64,000 nt of DNA from Pseudomonas sp. VD-NE ins (GCF_031882575.1 NZ_CP134772.1:1011001-1075000), one strand, 5' to 3'; positions 30,249 to 41,504 are shown, numbered from the stretch's first letter. Numbers and translations: made by a program. Notes: generated from the sequence alone by a model not told the origin.

Positions 30249-30557
30249 TTATCGACCGGTAGCGCCCTGGAGCAGGCTCTGGGTCTTTTCCTTATGCTTT
30301 TTGAGTTGTTTATCCAGCTTGTCGGTCAAGGCGTCGATCGCCGCGTACATATCGGTATGTTCCGCGTTGGCGACCACTTCGCTGCCGGGTATATGCAAGG
30401 TGGCTTCGATTTTCTGCTTCAGCTTTTCGACGCACATCGTGACTTGCACGTTGGTGATCTTGTCGAAATGGCGCTCTAATCGTTGAAGTTTCTCATTGAT
30501 GTAGTCGCGCAGAGGTTCGGTCACTTCCAGTTGGTGTCCACTGATGTTGACTTGCAT
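30249..30557 (-). CDS. hpf: short ribosome hibernation-promoting factor
   Basis: 102 residues, the short HPF form. MQVNISGHQLEVTEPLRDYI opens the S30AE fold and KLQRLERHFDKITNV continues it; the lysine-rich end KLDKQLKKHKEK contacts rRNA. It promotes 100S ribosome dimers in stationary phase. The ATG at 30557 has an AGGAGAAG site upstream; a longer in-frame start 18 codons upstream is not supported. It lies 73 bases after rpoN. Confidence 0.95.
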   Translation of the reverse strand: MQVNISGHQLEVTEPLRDYINEKLQRLERHFDKITNVQVTMCVEKLKQKIEATLHIPGSEVVANAEHTDMYAAIDALTDKLDKQLKKHKEKTQSLLQGATGR

Positions 30558-30630
30558 ACAGCTTCTCCTTCGTTGCCAGTGCATAAAGCGGCAGGCTGGA
30601 TAGCCTGCCACTGGAACGCTGTAACGTGGC

Positions 30631-32124
30631 TTACATCAACCGCTTGCGTTCGCTCGAAGGCGCGATCCCTAAGGATTCGCGGTACTTGGCGACGGTGCGG
30701 CGAGCCACCTGAATGCCTTGTGCCTCCAGTAAACCAGCGATCTTGCTGTCACTCAACGGCTTTTTCTGATTTTCCGCGGCAACCAGTTTTTTGATGATCG
30801 CGCGGATCGCCGTAGACGAGCATTCGCCGCCTTCGGAGGTGCTGACGTGGCTGGAGAAAAAGTATTTCAGTTCATAAATACCGCGTGGGGTATGCATGAA
30901 CTTTTGCGTGGTCACCCGGGAAATTGTTGATTCGTGCATGCCGACCGCCTCAGCGATGTCGTGCAGGACCAACGGCTTCATGGCTTCGTCGCCGTACTCC
31001 AGAAAACCGCGCTGATGCTCGACGATCTGGGTGGCTACTTTCATCAATGTTTCGTTGCGGCTCTGCAGGCTCTTGATGAACCAGCGGGCTTCCTGCAACT
31101 GATTGCGCATGAAGGTGTTGTCGGCGCTGGTGTCGGCGCGACGGACGAAACCGGCGTACTGCGCGTTGACCCGTAGGCGTGGCACCGACTCCTGATTGAG
31201 TTCGACCAGCCAGCGCTCGTTGTCCTTGCGCACGATAACGTCGGGGACAACGTACTCGGCTTCGGTGGATTCGATTTGCGAACCCGGACGTGGATTAAGG
31301 CTCTGCACCAACTCGATGACCTGGCGCAACTCGTCTTCCTTGAGCTTCATGCGTCGCATCAGCTGGCTGTAGTCGCGGCCGCCCAGCAGGTCGATGTAAT
31401 CGCTGACCAGACGCTTGGCTTCAGCCAGCCAAGGCGTCTTGGCTGGTAGCTGGCGTAATTGCAGCAGCAGGCATTCGCCGAGATTGCGCGCGCCGATGCC
31501 GGCCGGTTCGAACTGCTGAATGCGGTGCAGGACGGCTTCGATTTCGTCCAGCTCAATGTCCAGCTCAGGATCGAACGCCTCGAGGATCTCTTCGAGGGTT
31601 TCGTCCAGGTAGCCCTGATTGTTGATGCAGTCGATCAGGGTCACGGCGATCAGGCGATCGGTGTCGGACATCGGTGCGAGGTTCAATTGCCACAGCAGAT
31701 GGCTTTGCAGGCTTTCGCCAGCGGAGGTGCGGGTGGTGAAGTCCCACTCATCGTCATCGCTGCTCGGCAGGCTGCTGGCGCTGGTCTGGTAGACGTCTTC
31801 CCAGGCCGTGTCGACCGGAAGCTCATTGGGGATGCGCTCGTTCCATTCGCCGTCCTCGAGGTTGTCCACCGTCGGGGCGGTCTCCTGGTAGGAAGGTTCC
31901 TGGATCTCGGTGTTGGGCTTCTGTTCGGCGTTGTCGGCCAGGGGATCGGAATTGTCGAAGTCGTCGCCTTCTTCCTGGCGTTCGAGCATCGGATTGGATT
32001 CCAGAGCCTCCTGGATTTCCTGTTGCAGATCCAGGGTCGACAATTGGAGCAGGCGGATGGCCTGTTGCAGCTGCGGTGTCATCGTCAGCTGCTGGCCCAT
32101 TCTCAAGACTAGCGATGGTTTCAT
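30631..32124 (-). CDS. rpoN: RNA polymerase sigma-54 factor
   Basis: 497 residues, the size of Pseudomonas RpoN. Region I ([20 protein letters not shown]) interacts with enhancer-binding proteins. Region II is the acidic stretch at about residues 48-120. The core-binding and helix-turn-helix parts follow, and the RpoN box [10 protein letters not shown] near residue 475 reads the -24 promoter element. It controls nitrogen, flagella and many catabolic genes. It heads a likely rpoN-hpf-ptsN-rapZ-ptsO unit. Confidence 0.98.
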   Translation of the reverse strand: MKPSLVLRMGQQLTMTPQLQQAIRLLQLSTLDLQQEIQEALESNPMLERQEEGDDFDNSDPLADNAEQKPNTEIQEPSYQETAPTVDNLEDGEWNERIPNELPVDTAWEDVYQTSASSLPSSDDDEWDFTTRTSAGESLQSHLLWQLNLAPMSDTDRLIAVTLIDCINNQGYLDETLEEILEAFDPELDIELDEIEAVLHRIQQFEPAGIGARNLGECLLLQLRQLPAKTPWLAEAKRLVSDYIDLLGGRDYSQLMRRMKLKEDELRQVIELVQSLNPRPGSQIESTEAEYVVPDVIVRKDNERWLVELNQESVPRLRVNAQYAGFVRRADTSADNTFMRNQLQEARWFIKSLQSRNETLMKVATQIVEHQRGFLEYGDEAMKPLVLHDIAEAVGMHESTISRVTTQKFMHTPRGIYELKYFFSSHVSTSEGGECSSTAIRAIIKKLVAAENQKKPLSDSKIAGLLEAQGIQVARRTVAKYRESLGIAPSSERKRLM

Positions 32125-32311
32125 GGCAGGGGCTTAACACCTTATTCGCCGGCGCTATGCGCCATCCACTACAGGGCGCCGAAGCGCCAAACTTAAGCAA
32201 ATTATATGCCTGAAACTGAAGTGTTTGCCTAGAGCGCTGTAACAATTAAAGCGTATTAAATCCTGCTTGAATCGATACAGCGCCCCGGCGGCGCACCGGG
32301 TACTGTTGCGC

Positions 32312-33037
32312 TTACAGGCGGAACTCGTGGCCCAGATACACTTCCTTGACCAGATCGTTGGCCAGGATGGTTTCTGCATCGCCTTCGGCAATCAACTGAC
32401 CGTCGTTGACGATGTAAGCGGTTTCGCAGATATCCAGCGTCTCACGGACGTTGTGGTCGGTGATCAATACACCGATGCCCTTGGCCTTGAGGTGGTGGAT
32501 GATCTGCTTGATGTCGCCAACCGAAATCGGGTCGACACCGGCGAACGGTTCGTCGAGCAGGATGAATTTCGGTGCAGTCGCCAGAGCGCGGGCGATTTCC
32601 ACCCGGCGGCGTTCGCCACCGGACAGGCTCATGCCGAGGTTGTCGCGAATGTGGCTGATGTGGAATTCCTGCAGCAGGCTTTCCAGCTCCTTGCGACGGC
32701 CGGCCTTGTCGAGCTCCTGGCGGGTCTCGAGGATGGCCATGATGTTATCGGCCACCGACAGTTTGCGGAAGATCGACGCTTCTTGCGGCAGATAGCCGAT
32801 ACCGGCCTTGGCGCGACCGTGCATCGGCTGGTGGCTGACGTCCAGATCGTCGATCAGCACACGGCCCTGATCGGCCTGTACCAGGCCGACGATCATGTAG
32901 AAGCACGTGGTCTTGCCGGCGCCGTTTGGCCCGAGCAGGCCGACGATCTGGCCGCTGTCGATCGATAGGCTGACGTCACGCACGACCTGGCGGCTTTTAT
33001 AGGCCTTGGCCAGGTGCTGAGCTTTCAGAGTTGCCAT
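32312..33037 (-). CDS. lptB: LPS export ABC transporter ATPase LptB
   Basis: A 241-residue ABC ATPase. Walker A is GPNGAGKTT, the signature is [15 protein letters not shown] and Walker B is [12 protein letters not shown]. It powers LptFG extraction of LPS from the inner membrane. Its ATG shares one base with the lptA stop, so lptC-lptA-lptB is a tightly coupled unit. Confidence 0.97.
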   Translation of the reverse strand: MATLKAQHLAKAYKSRQVVRDVSLSIDSGQIVGLLGPNGAGKTTCFYMIVGLVQADQGRVLIDDLDVSHQPMHGRAKAGIGYLPQEASIFRKLSVADNIMAILETRQELDKAGRRKELESLLQEFHISHIRDNLGMSLSGGERRRVEIARALATAPKFILLDEPFAGVDPISVGDIKQIIHHLKAKGIGVLITDHNVRETLDICETAYIVNDGQLIAEGDAETILANDLVKEVYLGHEFRL

Positions 33038-33582
33038 TACTGGGTTTTCTCGTCGGTTTTCTTCTTCGGCTGGATCACCATATCGATGCGCGGACGCGCT
33101 TCGGTGACCTTGCTGCCGGTAGCGCGACCGGCGCTGGCCAGTTTCTTCACGGTGTCATAGACGATTTTCTCGCCTTGAGTCGTGTTGTTGTCCTTGTCGA
33201 CAACCTTGGCCTTGTCGATCAGCACAACGCGGTTCTGCGCGGCGTGGTACTGGATCGTCACGCCCCAGCCCTGTACAGGCTTGGTGTCGCCAGCGGTCTG
33301 CAGTTGTTCGAAGTAGGCAAGGTTGCCCACCGAAGTCACCACGTCAATATCGCCGGCCGGGGTGCGGGTGATGGTCACGGTATTGCCGGTCACCTTCATC
33401 GAGCCCTGAGTGATGATCACGTCACCCTTATAGGTGGCGATGCCGTTCTTGTCATCCAGCTGGGCGTCGTCGGCCTGAATGCGGATAGGTTGCTGCTGAT
33501 CGTTCGGCAGAGCCCAGGCGCTCACGCTTCCCAGTGCTGCGCCCAGACTGAGCAAAATAGGGAGGGTTTTAACGAGCCTCAT
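33037..33582 (-). CDS. lptA: LPS transport periplasmic protein LptA
   Basis: A 181-residue OstA-like protein with a cleavable signal peptide ([20 protein letters not shown], then SAWA). [21 protein letters not shown] is the beta-jellyroll start that forms the periplasmic LPS bridge between LptC and LptD. The last residues are lysine-rich ([11 protein letters not shown]). It overlaps lptC by 14 bases and lptB by 1. Confidence 0.96.
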   Translation of the reverse strand: MRLVKTLPILLSLGAALGSVSAWALPNDQQQPIRIQADDAQLDDKNGIATYKGDVIITQGSMKVTGNTVTITRTPAGDIDVVTSVGNLAYFEQLQTAGDTKPVQGWGVTIQYHAAQNRVVLIDKAKVVDKDNNTTQGEKIVYDTVKKLASAGRATGSKVTEARPRIDMVIQPKKKTDEKTQ

Positions 33583-34141
33583 ACTGTCCTCTTACGTTCG
33601 ATAGCAGGTGTATCCTGCTTTCCTTCAGGTACGCTTTCATTCCAACGCCAGTCGATACACCGCCAGCGCCGTCGATTCTAACGGGTTGCTCGGTCTGCGC
33701 ATATTGCTCCTGCGGGAACACGGTCATGCGCGTGGAGGTCACCAACAGATCGCGGTTCTGCTCATCGGTGCGCTTGATGCGTACCGAATCGATCAATTCG
33801 ACTTGTGTGCCACCCGAATTCACTTCGCCACGCTCACTGGTCACGTGCCATGGAAACTCCGTTCCGCGGTACATGTTCAGGTCGGGCTTGGTGACCAGAG
33901 TGATATCGGTTGCCTTGACGTGCTCGGCCTTGTCGGAAGTCATTTCGTACTGCACTTTGCCGTCCGGCAAATATTGCAGGGTATGCGTGTTGGTTGCATA
34001 CCAGTCGATAGGCGTTTCGACCGAGCTCACCGGTGGCTTGTCGAGGAAGCGTTCCGGGCTGATGTTCCAGTAGCCCACCGCGGCGAATATCGCCGCGATG
34101 CAGCCGAACAGCAGGAAGTTGCGAAATTTTTTGCTGAACAT
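33569..34141 (-). CDS. lptC: LPS export protein LptC
   Basis: A 190-residue inner-membrane-anchored LptC. One N-terminal helix (FLLFGCIAAIFAAVGYW) is followed by the periplasmic jellyroll with YLPDGKVQYEMTSDKAEH and GEVNSGGTQVELIDSV. The start is either ATG at 34141 (MFSKKFRN) or GTG at 34153, which overlaps the kdsC stop as GTGA; I report the ATG because it leads straight into the short cytoplasmic end. It receives LPS from LptFG and passes it to LptA. Confidence 0.94.
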   Translation of the reverse strand: MFSKKFRNFLLFGCIAAIFAAVGYWNISPERFLDKPPVSSVETPIDWYATNTHTLQYLPDGKVQYEMTSDKAEHVKATDITLVTKPDLNMYRGTEFPWHVTSERGEVNSGGTQVELIDSVRIKRTDEQNRDLLVTSTRMTVFPQEQYAQTEQPVRIDGAGGVSTGVGMKAYLKESRIHLLSNVRGQYEAR

Positions 34142-34149
34142 GGTTTGGC

Positions 34150-34674
34150 TCACAGGTACGCGGCGTTGGCCGCATCGAGGCGGCCCTGGGCGCGCAGGAT
34201 CAATTCGCAGAATTCGCGGGCGGCACCTTCGCCACCACGGGCTCGGGTTACACCATGGGCGTGTTCGCGGACGAAATCGGCTGCGTTGGCAACCGCCATT
34301 CCCAGGCCTACACGGCGGATCACCGGCAGGTCGGGCAGGTCGTCACCGAGATAGGCGACCTCTTCGTAGCTTAGGCCCAGTTGCTCAAGAAGACCGTCGA
34401 GAACAACCAATTTGTCTTCACGACCCTGAAACAGGTGGGGAATCCCCAGGTTTTTCGCTCGGCGCTCGACCACTGGGGTCTTGCGGCCGCTGATGATAGC
34501 GGTCTGCACGCCGGCGTTCATCAGCATTTTGATGCCTTGGCCGTCGAGGGTATTGAAAGTCTTGAATTCGCTGCCGTCTTCAAGGAAATACAGGCGCCCG
34601 TCGGTGAGGACGCCATCGACGTCGAAAACCGCCAGTTTGATCGCTTTGCCGCGTTGCAGCAGATCGTTACTCAT
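34150..34674 (-). CDS. kdsC: 3-deoxy-D-manno-octulosonate-8-phosphate phosphatase
   Basis: A 174-residue C0-type HAD phosphatase that releases Kdo from Kdo-8-phosphate for lipid A core synthesis. The nucleophile motif is FDVDGVLTDGRLYF, the lysine region is ISGRKTPVVERRAK and the acidic motif is YLGDDLPDLPVI. It overlaps kdsD by 1 base (TAATG) and is followed directly by lptC. Confidence 0.96.
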   Translation of the reverse strand: MSNDLLQRGKAIKLAVFDVDGVLTDGRLYFLEDGSEFKTFNTLDGQGIKMLMNAGVQTAIISGRKTPVVERRAKNLGIPHLFQGREDKLVVLDGLLEQLGLSYEEVAYLGDDLPDLPVIRRVGLGMAVANAADFVREHAHGVTRARGGEGAAREFCELILRAQGRLDAANAAYL

Positions 34675-35648
34675 TACATGACTCCTGCGCGCAGCAGATC
34701 GGAGAGGTTGAAGGCGCCGACCGGGCGATCTTCTTCGTCCACAACAACCAGTGCGTTGATTCGGTGATCTTCCATGATTTTCAGGGCTTCGGCGGCCAGC
34801 ATCTCTGGCCGTGCAGTCTTGCCGTGGGCCGTCATTACCTGGTCGATGGTGGCGCTGCGAATGTCAATGCTGCGATCCAGCGTGCGGCGCAAGTCGCCGT
34901 CAGTGAAGATCCCGGCCAGTTTACCGTCAGTTTCAAGAATGACGGTCATGCCCAGACCTTTGCGGGTCATTTCCATCAGTGCGTCCTTGAGCAGCGTGCC
35001 GCGTTGTACTTGCGGCAATTCCTGCCCGGCGTGCATGACGTTTTCCACTTTCAGCAACAGGCGACGACCGAGCGCGCCGCCCGGGTGGGAGAAGGCGAAG
35101 TCTTCGGCGGTGAAACCGCGTGCTTCCAGCAGCGCGACGGCCAACGCATCGCCCATGACCAATGCCGCTGTCGTCGACGAGGTCGGCGCCAGATTCAGCG
35201 GACAGGCTTCATGCTCGACGTGAACGTTGAGATTGACCTCGGCGGCCTTGGCCAGCGGCGATTGCGGGTTGCCGGTGACGCTGATCAGCTGGATGCCCAG
35301 ACGTTTGATCAGCGGCAGCAGGGTGACGATTTCGTTGGTCGAGCCGGAGTTCGACAGGGCCAGGATCACGTCATCGCGGGTGATCATGCCCATGTCGCCA
35401 TGGCTGGCCTCGGCCGGGTGCACGAAAAATGCCGGGGTGCCGGTGCTGGCCAGGGTCGCGGCAATCTTGTTGCCGATGTGCCCGGATTTTCCCATGCCGA
35501 CCACGACTACACGTCCTTTACTGGCCAGAATCATCTCGCAAGCGCGTACGAAATCGGCGTCGATATGGGGCAACAAGCCTTGTACGGCCTCCACTTCGAG
35601 TTGGATGGTGCGTTGTGCCGATTGAATCAGGTCGCTGGATTGGCTCAT
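34674..35648 (-). CDS. kdsD: D-arabinose-5-phosphate isomerase
   Basis: 324 residues: an N-terminal SIS domain (about 40-180; GMGKSGHIGNKIAATLASTG, ALSNSGSTNEIV) followed by two CBS domains (about 210-324). It converts ribulose-5-phosphate to arabinose-5-phosphate, the first step of Kdo synthesis. The ATG at 35648 (MSQSSDLIQSAQRT) is the normal start; the open frame continues 41 codons upstream without family similarity. It is the first gene of the kds-lpt run and divergent from mlaF. Confidence 0.96.
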   Translation of the reverse strand: MSQSSDLIQSAQRTIQLEVEAVQGLLPHIDADFVRACEMILASKGRVVVVGMGKSGHIGNKIAATLASTGTPAFFVHPAEASHGDMGMITRDDVILALSNSGSTNEIVTLLPLIKRLGIQLISVTGNPQSPLAKAAEVNLNVHVEHEACPLNLAPTSSTTAALVMGDALAVALLEARGFTAEDFAFSHPGGALGRRLLLKVENVMHAGQELPQVQRGTLLKDALMEMTRKGLGMTVILETDGKLAGIFTDGDLRRTLDRSIDIRSATIDQVMTAHGKTARPEMLAAEALKIMEDHRINALVVVDEEDRPVGAFNLSDLLRAGVM

Positions 35649-35682
35649 GTCAGAAATCGTATAGCCCGATGAAAAGGCGGCG

Positions 35683-35688
35683 ATTATA
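35683..35688 (-). promoter_or_regulatory. candidate -10 element of kdsD
   Basis: A perfect TATAAT on the minus strand lies 35 bases upstream of the kdsD ATG. The -35 position at 17-bp spacing is weak (GTGAGG), so the promoter is plausible but not certain. Confidence 0.4.
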
Positions 35689-35805
35689 GCGGTTATGTTG
35701 CAAAGCCTCACGCAAGTTCGTCGTGCTTTGTCATTACTCGTTACCAAAACCCGGTAAAAGAGCCCGCGCACCTGTCATATCGCCGAACTCAGGCTGGTAC
35801 AAGCC

Positions 35806-35835
35806 TTGGGCGCGTAGCCTTTGCAGTGATATAGT
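35806..35835 (+). promoter_or_regulatory. candidate sigma-70 promoter of the mla operon
   Basis: TTGGGC (35806-35811) and TATAGT (35830-35835) are spaced by 18 bases, 88 bases upstream of mlaF. The 275-base kdsD/mlaF gap must hold both divergent promoters, and this is the best plus-strand candidate I see. Confidence 0.4.
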
Positions 35836-35923
35836 TCGCCGCCAGTTCGGCCTGCCCGGGATGTACGTACTTTTTAAGTAAAGACAGGCGTCCGAGTGAG
35901 AGGCTGCATCGCAAGGAGTTTAG

Positions 35924-36733
35924 ATGAGTGCCGATAACGCCTACGCGGTCGAGCTGAAGGGAGTCTCCTTCAAGCGCGGTGCGCGCAGCATTTTCAATAA
36001 CGTCGATATTCGCATCCCGCGCGGCAAGGTCACCGGCATCATGGGGCCTTCCGGGTGTGGCAAGACCACGCTGCTGCGATTGATGGGCGCACAATTGCGT
36101 CCTGCCAGCGGCGAAGTCTGGGTCAACGGCCAGAACCTGCCTGCGCTTTCGCGCAGCGATCTGTTCGATGCGCGAAAGCACATGGGTGTGCTGTTTCAAA
36201 GCGGCGCGCTGTTCACCGATCTCGATGTGTTCGAGAACGTGGCTTTCCCCCTGCGTGTTCATACCGATTTGCCGGAAGAAATGATCCGCGACATCGTCCT
36301 GCTCAAATTGCAGGCGGTCGGTCTGCGCGGTGCCATCGAGTTGATGCCGGATGAGCTGTCCGGTGGCATGAAGCGCCGCGTCGCACTGGCGCGGGCGATT
36401 GCGCTCGATCCGCAGATTCTCATGTACGACGAACCGTTCGTCGGCCAGGACCCGATCGCCATGGGCGTGCTGGTGCGACTGATCCGCCTGCTCAACGATG
36501 CGCTGGGGATCACCAGTATCGTGGTGTCCCACGATCTGGCCGAAACCGCGAGCATCGCCGACTACATCTATGTCGTCGGTGATGGTCAGGTGCTGGGGCA
36601 GGGTACGCCGGACGAGTTGATGAACTCGGACGAGCCGCGTATCCGTCAGTTCATGACCGGCGATCCCGATGGCCCGGTGCCGTACCATTTTCCAGCGACG
36701 GATTACCGCGCAGATCTTCTGGGGAAGCGCTGA
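35924..36733 (+). CDS. mlaF: phospholipid ABC transporter ATPase MlaF
   Basis: A 269-residue ABC ATPase of the Mla retrograde phospholipid system. Walker A is GPSGCGKTT, the signature is [15 protein letters not shown] and Walker B is [14 protein letters not shown], where the glutamate is followed by PFVGQD as in other MlaF proteins. The C-terminal extension (about 250-269) contacts MlaB. The ATG at 35924 has an AAGGAG site. Its stop overlaps the mlaE start. Confidence 0.97.
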   Translation: MSADNAYAVELKGVSFKRGARSIFNNVDIRIPRGKVTGIMGPSGCGKTTLLRLMGAQLRPASGEVWVNGQNLPALSRSDLFDARKHMGVLFQSGALFTDLDVFENVAFPLRVHTDLPEEMIRDIVLLKLQAVGLRGAIELMPDELSGGMKRRVALARAIALDPQILMYDEPFVGQDPIAMGVLVRLIRLLNDALGITSIVVSHDLAETASIADYIYVVGDGQVLGQGTPDELMNSDEPRIRQFMTGDPDGPVPYHFPATDYRADLLGKR

Positions 36734-37530
36734 TGCGCAGAATTTCATTAATAGAACGCGTGCGCCGGTTCGGCGAAGCGGCGATCGATGCCGTTGCGGT
36801 GTTCGGTCGTGCGACGCTGTTCCTGTTTCATGCGCTGCTGGGGCGTGGCGGGATCAGCGGTGGCTTCAGCCTGCTGGTCAAGCAACTGCATTCGGTCGGC
36901 GTGATGTCGCTGGTGATCATCGTCGTCTCCGGGATCTTCATCGGCATGGTGCTGGCGCTGCAGGGCTTCAGCATTCTATCGAGCTACGGTTCGGAACAGG
37001 CGGTGGGGCAGATGGTTGCGTTGACCCTGTTGCGTGAGCTCGGCCCGGTAGTGACGGCGCTGTTGTTCGCCGGTCGGGCCGGTTCGGCACTGACCGCAGA
37101 GATCGGCAACATGAAGTCCACCGAACAGCTTTCCAGTCTGGAAATGATCGGTGTCGATCCGCTCAAGTACATCATTGCCCCGCGCCTCTGGGCCGGCTTC
37201 ATTTCCCTGCCGGTGCTGGCGATGATTTTCAGCGTGGTGGGCATCTGGGGCGGTTCGTGGGTGGCTGTCGACTGGCTGGGTGTGTATGAAGGCTCTTATT
37301 GGGCGAACATGCAGAACAGCGTTAATTTCACCAGTGATGTGCTCAATGGCGTGATCAAAAGTATTGTTTTCGCCTTTGTAGTGACCTGGATTGCCGTATT
37401 CCAAGGCTATGACTGTGAGCCCACTTCCGAGGGCATCAGTCGCGCCACCACCAAGACCGTGGTGTTTGCCTCGCTGGCAGTGCTCGGCCTGGACTTTATT
37501 CTGACCGCTTTGATGTTTGGAGATTTCTGA
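36733..37530 (+). CDS. mlaE: phospholipid ABC transporter permease MlaE
   Basis: A 265-residue inner-membrane permease with five or six helices ([39 protein letters not shown]). The [20 protein letters not shown] loop is the EQ-loop that couples to MlaF. It overlaps mlaF and mlaD by one base each (TGATG). Confidence 0.97.
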   Translation: MRRISLIERVRRFGEAAIDAVAVFGRATLFLFHALLGRGGISGGFSLLVKQLHSVGVMSLVIIVVSGIFIGMVLALQGFSILSSYGSEQAVGQMVALTLLRELGPVVTALLFAGRAGSALTAEIGNMKSTEQLSSLEMIGVDPLKYIIAPRLWAGFISLPVLAMIFSVVGIWGGSWVAVDWLGVYEGSYWANMQNSVNFTSDVLNGVIKSIVFAFVVTWIAVFQGYDCEPTSEGISRATTKTVVFASLAVLGLDFILTALMFGDF

Positions 37531-37997
37531 TGCAAAACCGCACCCTGGAAATCGGTGTCGGCCTGTTCCTGCTGGCAGGGATCCTGGCTTTGTTGCTGCT
37601 TGCTTTGCGGGTCAGTGGTCTGTCTCCGACGTCGACCACCGACACCTATAAACTGTATGCCTACTTTGACAATATCGCCGGTTTGACGGTCAGAGCCAAA
37701 GTGACCATGGCCGGTGTGACCATCGGCAAGGTCACGGCGATCGATCTGGATCGCGACAGCTTCACCGGTCGGGTCACCCTGCAAGTGGATAAAAAGGTCG
37801 ACAACCTGCCGACCGACTCCACAGCGTCTATCCTGACCGCTGGTCTGCTGGGCGAGAAGTACATCGGTATCAGCGTAGGCGGGGAAGACAAACCGCTGAA
37901 GGATGGTGGAACCATTCACGACACCCAGTCGTCACTGGTACTGGAAGACCTTATCGGTAAATTCCTGCTCAATACCGTTAGCAAAGACGCCAAATGA
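37530..37997 (+). CDS. mlaD: MCE-domain protein MlaD
   Basis: A 155-residue inner-membrane protein with one N-terminal helix (VGLFLLAGILALLLLAL) and one MCE domain (YAYFDNIAGLTVRAKVTMAG, then GKVTAIDLD). MlaD hexamers bind phospholipid and hand it between MlaC and MlaFE. It is shorter than E. coli MlaD (183), lacking part of the C-terminal tail. Confidence 0.96.
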   Translation: MQNRTLEIGVGLFLLAGILALLLLALRVSGLSPTSTTDTYKLYAYFDNIAGLTVRAKVTMAGVTIGKVTAIDLDRDSFTGRVTLQVDKKVDNLPTDSTASILTAGLLGEKYIGISVGGEDKPLKDGGTIHDTQSSLVLEDLIGKFLLNTVSKDAK

Positions 37998-38008
37998 GGA
38001 GCTTTTGA

Positions 38009-38656
38009 ATGATCTCTATCTTGCGACGTAGCCTGTTGGTGTTACTGGCGGCCCTGCCGTTGATGGGTAACGCCGTGGCTGCTGCGACTTCGGCACATGA
38101 TCTGGTGCAGGACACAACCACCCGGTTGCTGGCCGATCTGGCTGCCAACAAAGAGAAATACAAGCAGGATCCGACGGATTTCTACGCGGCGCTCAACAGC
38201 ATCGTCGGGCCAGTGGTAGACGCCGAAGGCATTTCCAAGAGCATCATGACGGTCAAGTACTCGCGCAAGGCCACGCCAGCGCAGATGCAGACCTTCCAGG
38301 AAAACTTCAAGAAAGGCCTGTTCCAGTTCTACGGCAACGCCTTGCTCGAGTACAACAACCAGGGCATTACCGTTGATCCTGCGAAGGATGAGTCGGGCGA
38401 TCGCACCAGCGTCAACATGACCGTCAAGGGCAGCAGCGGCGCGATCTATCCTGTGCAGTACACGCTCGAGAAGATCAACGGCGAGTGGAAACTGCGCAAC
38501 GTGATCATCAACGGTATCAACATCGGCAAGCTGTTCCGTGATCAGTTCGCCGACGCGATGCAGCGCAATGGCAACGATCTGGACAAGACCATCAATGGTT
38601 GGGCCGGTGAAGTGGCCAAGGCCAAGGAAGCCACCGAAAAGAACCCCGCGCAATGA
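38009..38656 (+). CDS. mlaC: periplasmic phospholipid-binding protein MlaC
   Basis: A 215-residue protein with a signal peptide (LLVLLAALPLMGNAVAA) and the MlaC/Ttg2D domain (DFYAALNSIVGPVVDAEGIS, then YTLEKINGEWKLRNVIINGI). It shuttles phospholipids from the outer-membrane MlaA complex to MlaFEDB. The gap to mlaD is 11 bases, and its stop overlaps the mlaB start (ATGA). Confidence 0.96.
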   Translation: MISILRRSLLVLLAALPLMGNAVAAATSAHDLVQDTTTRLLADLAANKEKYKQDPTDFYAALNSIVGPVVDAEGISKSIMTVKYSRKATPAQMQTFQENFKKGLFQFYGNALLEYNNQGITVDPAKDESGDRTSVNMTVKGSSGAIYPVQYTLEKINGEWKLRNVIINGINIGKLFRDQFADAMQRNGNDLDKTINGWAGEVAKAKEATEKNPAQ

Positions 38657-38958
38657 ATGAGGCCGCAGTTCGTATGAGTGATGTCGACGAGCTTCTGCTC
38701 AGCGGAGTGCTGGACTATCGCACCGGCGCTGACCTGCGCAAGCAAGGCCAGACGCTGATCAAGTCCAGCAAGGCTGCTTCGCTGGTGATCGACTGCTCGG
38801 CGGTGAAGAAGTCCAGCAGCGTCGGTTTGTCGTTGCTGCTGTGTTTCATGCGCGATGCGAATGCGGCCGGCAAGGCTGTCAGCATCCGCGCGATGCCCGA
38901 AGACATGCGCGAAATCGCTCAGGTCAGTGAACTGACCGAACTGTTGGCGCACCCCTGA
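38653..38958 (+). CDS. mlaB: STAS-domain protein MlaB
   Basis: A 101-residue cytoplasmic STAS-domain protein that binds MlaF and is needed for its activity. The typical segment is LVIDCSAVKKSSSVGLSLLL, with the conserved serine cluster of the STAS loop. It overlaps mlaC by 4 bases and is followed by a terminator, so mlaFEDCB is a complete operon. Confidence 0.94.
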   Translation: MNEAAVRMSDVDELLLSGVLDYRTGADLRKQGQTLIKSSKAASLVIDCSAVKKSSSVGLSLLLCFMRDANAAGKAVSIRAMPEDMREIAQVSELTELLAHP

Positions 38959-38974
38959 ACCCACATCTATAAAG

Positions 38975-39027
38975 AAGCCCCCCGTCAGAGTCCTGCCATG
39001 CGGGGTTCGCAGGCGCGGGGCTTTTTT
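38975..39027 (+). terminator. intrinsic terminator after mlaB
   Basis: AAGCCCC pairs with GGGGCTT across an imperfect GC-rich stem and is followed by T6, 17 bases after the mlaB stop. It separates mla from ibaG-murA. Confidence 0.85.
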
Positions 39028-39073
39028 GTATGATGTCCGACCCGTGCGCACAGGGCGCCGATTGAGGTTGAGC

Positions 39074-40601
<1,528 letters not shown>

Positions 40602-40611
40602 TAGCTGTATT

Positions 40612-40714
40612 GGGACACAGGGACGTGTCCAACGAATTTGTTTCGAATCGAGGGTGGTCTTTTCATCAGAAAAGACGCCTCGATGTGTGTCCGGCGCCGA
40701 TTGCGACCGGACAT
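40612..40714 (+). promoter_or_regulatory. three-hairpin region between murA and hisG (candidate structured leader)
   Basis: Three hairpins follow one another in the 142-base gap. The first is GGACAC-N6-GTGTCC (40613-40630). The second is ATCGAGG/CCTCGAT continued by GTCTTTTC-ATCA-GAAAAGAC, a 15-bp stem with one small internal loop (40647-40684). The third is TGTCCGG-N12-CCGGACA (40688-40713). None is followed by a T tract. The hisG ATG is 31 bases after the last hairpin. Confidence 0.6.
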
Positions 40715-40743
40715 GAGTACCTTGATAAGGACTGACGTTTCCC

Positions 40744-41379
40744 ATGTTGACCATCGCACTGTCCAAGGGCCGCATCCTTGACGACACCCTGCCGCTTCTC
40801 GCCGAAGCGGGCATTGTGCCGACCGAGAATCCGGACAAGAGCCGCAAGCTGATCATCCCCACGACCCAGGACGACGTTCGTCTGCTGATCGTGCGCGCCA
40901 CCGATGTGCCGACCTATGTCGAGCATGGCGCGGCCGACCTTGGCGTTGCCGGTAAAGACGTGTTGATGGAATACACCGGCCAGGGTCTGTACGAGCCACT
41001 GGATCTGCAGATCGCCCAGTGCAAGCTGATGACCGCCGGCAAGATCGGCGCGCCTGAGCCCAAGGGCCGTCTGCGCGTGGCGACCAAATTCGTCAACGTT
41101 GCCAAGCGTTATTACGCCGAGCAGGGCCGTCAGGTTGACATCATCAAGCTGTACGGCTCGATGGAGCTGGCACCGCTGATTGGTCTGGCCGACAAGATCA
41201 TCGACGTGGTCGACACCGGTAACACTCTGCGCGCCAATGGCCTGGAACCTCAGGAACTGATCGCCACGATCAGCTCGCGCCTGGTGGTCAACAAGGCTTC
41301 GATGAAAATGCAGCACGCCCGAATCCAGGCGTTGATCGATACCCTGCGCAACGCAGTGGAATCGCGACACCGCGGCTGA
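40744..41379 (+). CDS. hisG: ATP phosphoribosyltransferase, short form
   Basis: A 211-residue HisG_S catalytic subunit, the first step of histidine synthesis (ATP plus PRPP). It lacks the regulatory C-terminal domain of the 300-residue long form, so it needs HisZ, which is not in the window. Family segments are [33 protein letters not shown] and [14 protein letters not shown]. It is flanked by hairpin elements on both sides and precedes hisD and hisC. Confidence 0.97.
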   Translation: MLTIALSKGRILDDTLPLLAEAGIVPTENPDKSRKLIIPTTQDDVRLLIVRATDVPTYVEHGAADLGVAGKDVLMEYTGQGLYEPLDLQIAQCKLMTAGKIGAPEPKGRLRVATKFVNVAKRYYAEQGRQVDIIKLYGSMELAPLIGLADKIIDVVDTGNTLRANGLEPQELIATISSRLVVNKASMKMQHARIQALIDTLRNAVESRHRG

Positions 41380-41386
41380 TTTACCT

Positions 41387-41405
41387 GCGCGACCCCAGGT
41401 CGCGC
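41387..41405 (+). other. short GC hairpin after hisG
   Basis: A perfect 8-bp stem, GCGCGACC with its complement around CCA, begins 8 bases after the hisG stop. There is no T tract. It lies directly upstream of the terminator-like hairpin at 41432. Confidence 0.55.
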
Positions 41406-41431
41406 CGTCTATCCGCCTCATAGCCAGAATT

Positions 41432-41481
41432 CTCAGGTGCCTAAGCGGATCGAATGATAGTTTCGGGCGCCTGAGTTTTTT
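41432..41481 (+). terminator. terminator-like hairpin between hisG and hisD
   Basis: A 10-bp stem (CTCAGGTGCC with GGCGCCTGAG, one T-G pair), a 24-base loop and T6 form a convincing intrinsic terminator 52 bases past hisG and 23 bases before hisD. It would separate hisG from hisDC or act as an attenuator. No histidine-rich leader peptide is visible. Confidence 0.7.
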
Positions 41482-41504
41482 GCCATTCCTATGAGGCTCT
41501 CGCT

